64,000 nt of DNA from CP2-2F sp034432555. Its GTDB lineage: Bacteria; Chloroflexota; Anaerolineae; Aggregatilineales; UBA2796. Positions 57,897-64,000 of the stretch are shown in pieces (within the stretch, counting starts at the first letter, position 1; each line of letters begins with the position of its first letter). The stretch lies in NCBI GenBank assembly GCA_034432555.1, contig DAOUBW010000013.1, positions 314,875 through 378,874 on the forward strand, given 5' to 3'. Made by a program: the position numbers and the translations under genes. The notes below the pieces were generated by a model, which was not told where the DNA came from, made no database searches, and was given only the letters and a program-made list of their open reading frames with translations.

Positions 57897-58832
57897 TTAA
57901 GCAACCTTCTCGCGCGTGCCGCGCCGAAAGAGCGCAAAGAGTGGATTACGCCCTGATTGCAGGTGATCAATTGCGCTGACCAGCACAAAGCCCACCACAA
58001 ACAAGCCGATGATCAGCGCGATCTCGCCCGCACCAACCTGCGGGAGTTTGCTCAAGCCCGCTTCGGCTTCCAACCAAATGCGCCGCAGCGATCCGATCAT
58101 GAAGCCGACCAACGCCGCCACCGTCACATTGTAGTAGTGCTTCAAAAGCCAGCTTAACACCCGTGAGAACGCCAGAATGCCGACTACGGCGCCCAGCCCA
58201 ACCGCCGCCACACTCACCACGTCCAGCGAACGGACTGCATCCAGCACAAATTTATACTGTCCCAAGATCAGCAGGATAAACGAGCCAGAAATGCCCGGCA
58301 GAATCATGGCGCAAATGGCAACCGCACCGCTGACGAACAGCACCGGCAGCGAATGATCGGCATCGCTTAGCTCTGGCAGCGCCACCAGCCAAAAGGCGAA
58401 GACTGCACCGACCGCCATCGCAATTAAGGTTGTGAGGTTCCAGCGCAGCATCAGCGAAACCGCGACGATTGAGGCAATCACCAAGCCGCCAAAAAAGGCA
58501 TAGACCAATGTCGGCTGCTGCTCTAGGGCATTGCCCAGCACATTTGCCAAAGCAAGGATAGCGGTGGCGATGCCTGCGCCAAGCGCCAACAAGAAGAAAA
58601 ACGAGATGTGCTGCAAAAGTGCGCCGATTTTGCGGCTGAGCAGCAAGCGAATCGCCGTTAGGTTAAAGGATTTAATGGCGTTTAGCAACGTGCCATAGAT
58701 GCCCAAGATGAACGCCATCGTGCCGCCCGAAACACCTGGCACCACATCGGCAGCGCCCATCGCAAAGCCGCTTAGAAATAGGCGCAGAAATTGGCGCGCT
58801 GTGCGCGGTTGGCTGAGGTCTTGATTTTGCAT
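57897..58832 (-). CDS. DUF368 family transporter (PopT-type undecaprenyl-phosphate recycling)
   Basis: 311-residue membrane protein with about nine hydrophobic segments. The start of the domain, FLSGFAMGAADVVPGVSGGTMAFILGIYG, spans residues 19-47 (given here as separate blocks SGFAMGAADVV and PGVSGGTMAF), and a second Pro-Gly-Ser motif ILPGISGSFIL lies near 173-183. Both are the DUF368 hallmark re-entrant hairpins. The family includes PopT, which returns undecaprenyl phosphate across the membrane for cell-wall synthesis; a similar role is inferred. It is divergent from the STAS operon. Confidence 0.88.
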   Translation of the reverse strand: MQNQDLSQPRTARQFLRLFLSGFAMGAADVVPGVSGGTMAFILGIYGTLLNAIKSFNLTAIRLLLSRKIGALLQHISFFFLLALGAGIATAILALANVLGNALEQQPTLVYAFFGGLVIASIVAVSLMLRWNLTTLIAMAVGAVFAFWLVALPELSDADHSLPVLFVSGAVAICAMILPGISGSFILLILGQYKFVLDAVRSLDVVSVAAVGLGAVVGILAFSRVLSWLLKHYYNVTVAALVGFMIGSLRRIWLEAEAGLSKLPQVGAGEIALIIGLFVVGFVLVSAIDHLQSGRNPLFALFRRGTREKVA

Positions 58833-58943
58833 AGGATTTCCACACTGAGTTGACTAGGATTGTTGAACACAACCGCACAACTATGCCCGATTCGGCGGCG
58901 GATGTCAACGGGGAAGGTGCTGGTCTGCCATCTTGCCGCCACA

Positions 58944-58973
58944 TTGATAAATTCGCCGCGCTTGCGCTATAAT
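58944..58973 (+). promoter_or_regulatory. Strong promoter for the STAS / RsbW / PP2C operon
   Basis: TTGATA (58944-58949), 18-base spacer, perfect TATAAT (58968-58973). The start near 58980 leaves about 30 bases of leader with tggagcga before ATG 59011. Confidence 0.6.
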
Positions 58974-59010
58974 GCCTCTTGATAATTCCTTAACCATTGG
59001 AGCGAAGTTC

Positions 59011-59343
59011 ATGCACATTAGTGTTTCCGAGATGCGCCGCGTTACGCTTGTCGAAGTTTCCGGGCGCGTGGATAGCCCTAACGCAACCAAATTGGGCGAG
59101 TCGCTGAACGAACAGATTGACGCCGGACACACCCAATTGGTGATTGACCTGAGCAACGTTGAATATATCAGCAGCGCCGGGCTGCGCGAGATCGTTTCAG
59201 CCGCTAAGAAGGTGCGCGCCGGTGGCGGCGACTTGCGGATTGCCAGCCCTTCGCAGCGTGTGCAGGATGTGTTCCAGTTGGCGGGCTTGTTGGAACTTTT
59301 CCAGATTTTCCCGACCCAAGTTGAGGCAGTCGGCAGCTTTTAA
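59011..59343 (+). CDS. STAS-domain anti-sigma factor antagonist
   Basis: 110-residue RsbV/SpoIIAA-like protein. The phosphorylatable serine is in the motif YISSAGLREIV (about residues 51-61), with the usual beta-alpha fold (LIVDLSNV-type strand before). In known systems the unphosphorylated antagonist binds the anti-sigma kinase and frees its sigma factor. ATG 59011 has tggagcga at eight bases, which rejects a longer frame. The RsbW-STAS fusion gene follows after 14 bases. Confidence 0.9.
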   Translation: MHISVSEMRRVTLVEVSGRVDSPNATKLGESLNEQIDAGHTQLVIDLSNVEYISSAGLREIVSAAKKVRAGGGDLRIASPSQRVQDVFQLAGLLELFQIFPTQVEAVGSF

Positions 59344-59357
59344 GGCGCGGGGTTGCC

Positions 59358-60152
59358 ATGATGCCGCAAGAACGGCGCTTTATTTTGCTCGGTGAACTGG
59401 CGCGCGTGCCAGAGGCTTGCCAATTTGTGCGCGAGACGGCGCGCCAAGCCGGGCTGAACGACAAACAAGCGGATAATTGTGAACTTGCCACTGAAGAATG
59501 GTGCACCAACATCATTGAGCATGGCTATGGCAGGCAAGGGCAGCCAGGCAGAATTGAGATTATCTGCCAAGCCCTGCCCGGTGCTTTTCGCATCACCCTG
59601 CATGACGATAGCCCACCCTTCGACCCAACCACGCTGCCCGCACCTGATCGCAGCATCCCCTTGAAAGATCGCCAGCCCGGTGGTTTAGGGTGGTTTTTTA
59701 TTCAAGAGCTGATGGATACGGTGCAATACGAATACCGTGACGGACGCAACACGCTCATCATGACGCAGCACAACCCGAACGTGGGCGACTCCCACAGTGC
59801 AGAGCAACCCGATCCCTTCCCCGCCCGCACACTGGCGAATGGCGTGCGTGTCATCACGCCTAGTGGGCGCATTGACAGTGCCAATGGTAGGCAGCTTGAG
59901 GCAGCCCTGCTGGCGCAGCTTGAGGCAGGCTTCACGCGCCTTGTAGTGGAGATGCAAACTGTGAATTACATCTCCAGCACGGGCTTGAAAGTGCTGCTGA
60001 CCGTGATGCGGCGCGCTCAGGAACGCGGCGGCAGCCTCGCGCTTTCGGCGCTGACGCGGCGGGTGCGCGAAGTCTTTGAGATGTCGGGCTTTGACACGAT
60101 TTTTACGCTTGCCAACGCCACAGACGAAGCGGCACGTTCGCTAGAGGGATAA
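59358..60152 (+). CDS. RsbW-like anti-sigma kinase fused to a STAS domain
   Basis: 264-residue two-domain protein. Residues 1-140 are a HATPase_c_2 domain: N-box ELATEEWCTNIIEHGY (about 42-57), G1 DDSPPFD (about 82-88) and G2-like GGLGWFFIQELMD (about 107-119). Residues about 155-264 are a STAS domain with YISSTGLKVLL (about 206-216). So the kinase and a second antagonist are on one chain. Two ATGs (59358, 59361) are possible. Its partner, a PP2C phosphatase, follows after nine bases. No cognate sigma factor is visible nearby. Confidence 0.88.
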   Translation: MMPQERRFILLGELARVPEACQFVRETARQAGLNDKQADNCELATEEWCTNIIEHGYGRQGQPGRIEIICQALPGAFRITLHDDSPPFDPTTLPAPDRSIPLKDRQPGGLGWFFIQELMDTVQYEYRDGRNTLIMTQHNPNVGDSHSAEQPDPFPARTLANGVRVITPSGRIDSANGRQLEAALLAQLEAGFTRLVVEMQTVNYISSTGLKVLLTVMRRAQERGGSLALSALTRRVREVFEMSGFDTIFTLANATDEAARSLEG

Positions 60153-60161
60153 GGAGCGGGT

Positions 60162-63100
60162 GTGGATACACCGCTGCTGATAATTCTGGTTAGCCTGCTC
60201 AGCGCGGGCTTGTTGGCGGCAGGCTTGTTGGCAGGCTATGCACGCGGCTTTCGGCGCGGTCGCAGCGCCACGCCCGAACACCTTGCCGATCTGGACATTC
60301 TGGCGAATGTTGGGCGTGCCATTCTCGGCGCGCAGCTTAAGCTCGACGCGCTGTGCGAAATCGTCTATCAACAGGCGAACAAGATTGCCGATACCAGCGA
60401 TTTTCAGATCGGCTTGTTTGAGGGCGACGATTATCTGATCAAGGTCTGGGTGCGGCACGGCGAACGGCTGCCTGAAATCCGTTTTGCGGGGCAGGCAAAC
60501 AGCGGCTTGGTGGGGCATGTGCGGCGCACCGCGCAAGGCATACGCGTGGGCGATTTTCAGCGTGAGTGGGACACGCTGCCGGCGCGCCCTGCCTACGAGT
60601 CAGTCAATCCGCCGCGTTCGGCGCTCTTTGTGCCGATGATTGCCGGTGGCGAGAGCATCGGCGTGATCGCTGTGCAAAGTGATGAAGCCGACCGCTACAC
60701 CGCCGAATCGCTGCGCTTGCTCACGCTGTTGGCAAATCAGGCAGCCGGCGCCATCCACAACGCACAGCTGTATGCTCAAGCCCGCGACCGTGCTAACCAA
60801 CTGCGCGTCATCAGCGAACTGAGTCGGCGCATCACCACCACACAATCGCTTGCCAACCTGTTCCGCCAGATCGTGAATCTGGTGCATGAGCAGTTCGGCT
60901 ACTACGCCGTGAACATCTTCACCTATGATGAACGCACCAACGAGGTGCGCTTACGTGCCAGCAGCCATGACGAATTTGATCGGCGCAGCCTGCATTTGAA
61001 GAACGGCGAAGGCTTAGTCGGTTGGGCAGCCTTGAACGCGCAGACAGTGAACGTCTCGGATGTCTTGGCGGATAGGCGCTATTTGCCCGTCACCGTGTTA
61101 GAACATACGCGCAGCGAATTTTGCGCCCCACTGGTGGTGGATCGGCGTGTGCTGGGCGTGCTGGATGTGCAGAGCAATCAGCCGAATGCCTTTAAGACCG
61201 AAGATGTGTTCATGCTGGAATCTTTGGCAGGGCAATTAGCGCTTGCCGTGCAAGAAGCACAGACCTACGATGCCGAACGGCGGCAGGCAGAGCGCATTAA
61301 TGCTATGGCAGAAGCCTCACGCGCTGTCGTCTCCATCCTCGACATTAACGATCTGCTAGATGAGGTGGTTGATCTGGTTGCCGATTATTTCGGCTACGAC
61401 CGTGTGCATCTGTTCTTGCGCGTGGGCGATAAAGTCGTCTTTCGCAGCGGCAGCGGCGTGCATAGTGCGCGTTGGTCAATCGAGCAGCTTGCGTACAACA
61501 TCCACGATAACGGCTTTATCCCATGGGTGGCGCGCACCGGGCAGGCATTGGTCAGCGGCGATGTCCAGTCCGATCAACGCTATGTGGTCGGCATTGGCTT
61601 GGAAGACAGCCGCAGCGAGATGACCGTGCCGATCACAATAGGCAACCATGTGCTGGGTGTCTTTGATATTCAATCGCCACAGCCCGACGACTTTACGCCT
61701 GAAGATGTGACGCTGGTGCAGGCGCTGGCGGATACAGTCGCCATCGGAATGCGTAACGCCAGCCTGTTCGCCGTCGAGACGCGCCGCCGTGTGCTTGCCG
61801 AGACGCTGCGCGATGTCAGCGAGGCGCTTGTCTCGTCGCGGGATGTTAAAAGCGTGCTGGATGAACTCTTGAACAGCCTGCGCCAAGTGGTTGATCATGA
61901 GGCGGCGCTTATTGCACTGCTGCGCCCTGAGGAAAACGATTACATTGTGCGCGCTGCACGCGGTGAGCTGAACGAACAAGCGGTGTTGGAACAGACTTTC
62001 CCTGCCGATGATCGGGCAACAGAGCGCCTTTGGGCGCTGCTGCGCCTGATGCAGACGCCTGATGAGACGCTCGCCGAGAATGCAGGCGACCGCCTGTTTG
62101 CGCCAATGCAGATCGGTGGGCGCGAGATCGGCTTGCTGGCATTAGAGCGCGTCGCTGCCGACCAGTTTGATGATGAGGACATCAAGATCATTGATGCCTT
62201 TGCCAATCAGGCAGCCCTTGCCATTGAAGTGGCGCAGCTTTTTGCTGCCAAAGAGGAAGAGGCTTGGGTGACTTCAGCGCTGCTCTCAGTGGCAGAGGCG
62301 ATGAGCAGCACCCTTGAACTCTCGCAGATGCTGGAGACGTTGGTCAGCCTGACCTTGATGTTGGTAGATGTGCGGCGCTGCGGCATTTTGGCGTGGGATG
62401 CTGAGCTGAAGACGCTGAGCAATGGCATGGCACGCGGGCTAGAGCCGAGCGCAATTGCGGCTTTCCGCACGCTGATCATAAGCGATCATCCCCTGCTGGA
62501 TGTGCTATGCGATTGCGTTGAACCCATTATGGTTGGCAGCGGCACAGAGCATCCGCTGCCAGAGGATTTGGTGCGCTTGTTCGGCATGTCCACGCTGTGG
62601 GTGATGCCCTTAGTTGCCAGAGGTATGCTGGTCGGCGCGATGTTTGTTGATCCGCCCAGCAAAAGCGGCGACGCCAACCGCCGCCTAAACATCCTGAACG
62701 GGATTGCCCATCAGGCGGCTTTGGCGCTGCAAACGGCGCGCCTGCAAGCTGAGTCCAACGAACGGCAGCGCCTAGAGCGCGAGCTAGATGTAGCACAGCG
62801 CATTCAGCGCAGTTTCTTGCCGCAGCAGCTTCCGCACTTGCCCGGCTGGCAAATTGCAACCTTCTACCGTGCGGCACGCCAAATCGGCGGCGATTTCTAT
62901 GATTTTATCCCGCTGAAAAACGGCAAATGGGGCATTGTGATTGCCGATGTCGCTGATAAGGGCGTGCCTGCCGCGCTCTTCATGGCGCTTTGCCGCACCA
63001 ACATTCGCGCCGCCGCCTTCAGCCGTGACGACCCTGCCGAAACGCTGATGCGCGTGAACGAACTGCTGCTCTCGGATAGCCGTTCGGATATGTTTGTGAC

Positions 63101-63572
63101 AGTTTGGTATGGCGTTTGGGATGCTGTGCATGGTGAAATTACCTACGCCAACTGTGGGCATAATCCGCCCCTGCTGATGGCTGCCGATGGGTCTTGCACA
63201 GAGCTTTCCTCCAAAGGCATTGCGCTAGGGGTGGTCGATAAGATCAAGCTGGAGAAGAAAAGCTGTACCATTGCGCCAGGTGATGTATTGGTTGCCTATA
63301 CGGATGGCATTACCGATGCCCTTCGCAGTGATGGCACGGAATTTGGGCTGATCGGCTTGCACAGTACAATCACCCATTATCGTCAGCAAACTGCCACCGA
63401 AATTGAGAAGGGCATTGTGAGCGCGCTGGACAATTTCACGGGCAGCGAGCCGCAGTTTGACGATCTGACCCTGATTGTGATCAAGCGCACCGCGCAAGGC
63501 GAACTGGCACGCGCCACCGCCGAGCTGCAAATGGTGCGCCCTGAACGCAAATTCCCTGAGGTGAATGAGTAG
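60162..63572 (+). CDS. Multi-GAF sensor with SpoIIE/RsbU-type PP2C phosphatase domain
   Basis: 1136-residue protein with an N-terminal membrane helix (about 3-26, LIILVSLLSAGLLAAGLLAGYA). Five GAF-like domains follow, at about 45-205, 210-370, 375-545, 550-690 and 700-865. The PP2C/SpoIIE phosphatase is C-terminal (about 890-1115). Its metal residues appear in GGDFYDF, IADVADKGVPAALFMA and YTDGITDAL. It should dephosphorylate the STAS antagonists of the operon. GAF domains suggest response to a small ligand or redox cue. GTG 60162 follows aaggag at six bases. Confidence 0.9.
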   Translation: MDTPLLIILVSLLSAGLLAAGLLAGYARGFRRGRSATPEHLADLDILANVGRAILGAQLKLDALCEIVYQQANKIADTSDFQIGLFEGDDYLIKVWVRHGERLPEIRFAGQANSGLVGHVRRTAQGIRVGDFQREWDTLPARPAYESVNPPRSALFVPMIAGGESIGVIAVQSDEADRYTAESLRLLTLLANQAAGAIHNAQLYAQARDRANQLRVISELSRRITTTQSLANLFRQIVNLVHEQFGYYAVNIFTYDERTNEVRLRASSHDEFDRRSLHLKNGEGLVGWAALNAQTVNVSDVLADRRYLPVTVLEHTRSEFCAPLVVDRRVLGVLDVQSNQPNAFKTEDVFMLESLAGQLALAVQEAQTYDAERRQAERINAMAEASRAVVSILDINDLLDEVVDLVADYFGYDRVHLFLRVGDKVVFRSGSGVHSARWSIEQLAYNIHDNGFIPWVARTGQALVSGDVQSDQRYVVGIGLEDSRSEMTVPITIGNHVLGVFDIQSPQPDDFTPEDVTLVQALADTVAIGMRNASLFAVETRRRVLAETLRDVSEALVSSRDVKSVLDELLNSLRQVVDHEAALIALLRPEENDYIVRAARGELNEQAVLEQTFPADDRATERLWALLRLMQTPDETLAENAGDRLFAPMQIGGREIGLLALERVAADQFDDEDIKIIDAFANQAALAIEVAQLFAAKEEEAWVTSALLSVAEAMSSTLELSQMLETLVSLTLMLVDVRRCGILAWDAELKTLSNGMARGLEPSAIAAFRTLIISDHPLLDVLCDCVEPIMVGSGTEHPLPEDLVRLFGMSTLWVMPLVARGMLVGAMFVDPPSKSGDANRRLNILNGIAHQAALALQTARLQAESNERQRLERELDVAQRIQRSFLPQQLPHLPGWQIATFYRAARQIGGDFYDFIPLKNGKWGIVIADVADKGVPAALFMALCRTNIRAAAFSRDDPAETLMRVNELLLSDSRSDMFVTVWYGVWDAVHGEITYANCGHNPPLLMAADGSCTELSSKGIALGVVDKIKLEKKSCTIAPGDVLVAYTDGITDALRSDGTEFGLIGLHSTITHYRQQTATEIEKGIVSALDNFTGSEPQFDDLTLIVIKRTAQGELARATAELQMVRPERKFPEVNE

Positions 63573-63583
63573 GTAGACAGACT

Positions 63584-63964
63584 ATGAACATCGCTTACGA
63601 TCAAGCCCAACTGCTGACTATTCAGCAGGTTGCCTCGGCAACCGGTTTAAGCGTCCATACCCTGCGCTACTACGAGCGCATTGGGCTGATCCATCCCATT
63701 CATCGCGCCCAGAACACGCACCGCCGCTACTCGAATGAGGATGTCGGTTGGATTGATTTCCTAAACAAGCTGCGCGCAACCGGCATGTCCATCCAGCACA
63801 TGCAACGCTACGCTGAATTGCAACGGCAAGGCGATGAAACGTTGCCAGAGCGCGTTGAGATGCTGCGAACGCTTCAGCAAGAGGCGGAACAGCGCGTTTG
63901 TGAGTTACAGGATCATCTTCGCCTGATTCGCTACAAGATCGAGATTTATTCAGGCAAGCGGTGA
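63584..63964 (+). CDS. MerR-family transcriptional regulator
   Basis: 126-residue MerR regulator. The helix-turn-helix with wing appears as LTIQQVASATGLSVHTLRYYERIGLI (residues 11-36; the arginine/tyrosine pair RYYE is typical), followed by RRYSNEDVGWIDFLNKLRATGMS. A coiled-coil dimerisation helix completes it (about 85-120). It lacks the C-terminal metal cysteines of CueR/ZntR and has one Cys only. It resembles AdhR/YyaN-like regulators. It is 11 bases after the PP2C gene and followed by a hairpin near the end of the window. Confidence 0.88.
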   Translation: MNIAYDQAQLLTIQQVASATGLSVHTLRYYERIGLIHPIHRAQNTHRRYSNEDVGWIDFLNKLRATGMSIQHMQRYAELQRQGDETLPERVEMLRTLQQEAEQRVCELQDHLRLIRYKIEIYSGKR

Positions 63965-63967
63965 GTG

Positions 63968-63998
63968 CCGCGCGGGTCGGGAGAAATCCGACCCGCGC
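63968..63998 (+). terminator. Hairpin at the window end, after merR
   Basis: GCGCGGGTCGG and CCGACCCGCGC form an 11-base stem (63968-63978 / 63988-63998) with a loop of 9 bases, followed by TT and the end of the window. The U-tract is cut off. Confidence 0.6.
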
Positions 63999-64000
63999 TT

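Noticed and set aside
1..64000. CRISPR arrays, rRNA genes, prophage or transposase genes
   Set aside because: No regularly spaced repeats, no rRNA sequence and no transposase or phage structural gene were seen on either strand.

Overview
The window is about 64 kb of gene-dense bacterial chromosome with high GC (roughly 55-60% by eye) and short intergenic gaps. The gene set points to a Chloroflexota bacterium, probably Anaerolineae or a related class. The pointers are secreted and membrane proteins with Pro/Thr 'PTPSPTP' linkers, a Ser/Thr kinase fused to a TolB/PD40-type propeller, LysM and SH3b surface proteins, and a DnaB / DnaD-like / IstB-DnaC-like helicase cassette. This placement is inferred from protein style, not from a marker gene. 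There is no rRNA, CRISPR array, transposase or prophage. The only mobile element is an intein in DnaB.

Layout. 1-2.0 kb: end of an M23 peptidase, a Wzz-like membrane protein and homoserine dehydrogenase. 2.1-9.0 kb (minus strand): a long tandem run argH, MFS transporter, M48 protease, MntA/HepT-type toxin-antitoxin pair, carA and a hypothetical gene, followed by a promoter with two dyads that drives another hypothetical gene. 9.1-13.4 kb (plus): transglutaminase-domain membrane protein, PLP-dependent lyase and a GDCCVxC protein. 13.5-16.8 kb (minus): HEAT-like protein, homoaconitase/LeuC-family large subunit and homocitrate synthase behind an operator-like dyad. 16.9-22.0 kb (minus): bifunctional-nuclease-domain protein, intein-containing dnaB, DnaD-like protein and a tandem two-AAA+ helicase-loader-like protein. 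22.2-26.6 kb (plus): a RecA-core DnaB paralogue, recJ and an HEXXH protein. 26.6-34.1 kb: Tat-exported cyclase, sugar-nucleotide epimerase, LysM protein, glycerophosphodiesterase, glycoside hydrolase, rsmI, DUF2256 and SH3b proteins. 34.2-36.4 kb: a flavin oxidoreductase plus ECF41 sigma factor module preceded by a perfect match to the known ECF41 promoter.

36.4-41.9 kb: nucleotidyltransferase-like protein, a cystathionine-gamma-synthase-family enzyme coupled to thrB, an FAH-family enzyme, panB, and an initiator tRNA-Met with its own promoter and terminator. 41.9-52.5 kb: divergent mutL and polA, a lipoprotein hydrolase without its catalytic Ser, the bifunctional NAD(P)HX repair enzyme, a PcrA/UvrD helicase, DUF952 and a DsbA-family oxidoreductase. 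52.6-64 kb: TerB-like protein, kinase-propeller receptor, membrane protein, Rieske ferredoxin, a DUF368 (PopT-type) transporter, then a STAS / RsbW-STAS / GAF-PP2C partner-switching operon and a MerR regulator.

Metabolic threads: homoserine (hom, thrB, CGS) to threonine and methionine; arginine/pyrimidine (argH, carA); a possible alpha-aminoadipate lysine route (homocitrate synthase plus homoaconitase large subunit); pantothenate (panB). The strongest findings are the decayed DnaB intein with an AT-rich flanking co-conversion tract, the exact ECF41 promoter, the fused double helicase loader, and several unreported operator-like dyads. Start codons were reassigned where a Shine-Dalgarno sequence and family length favoured an internal start.
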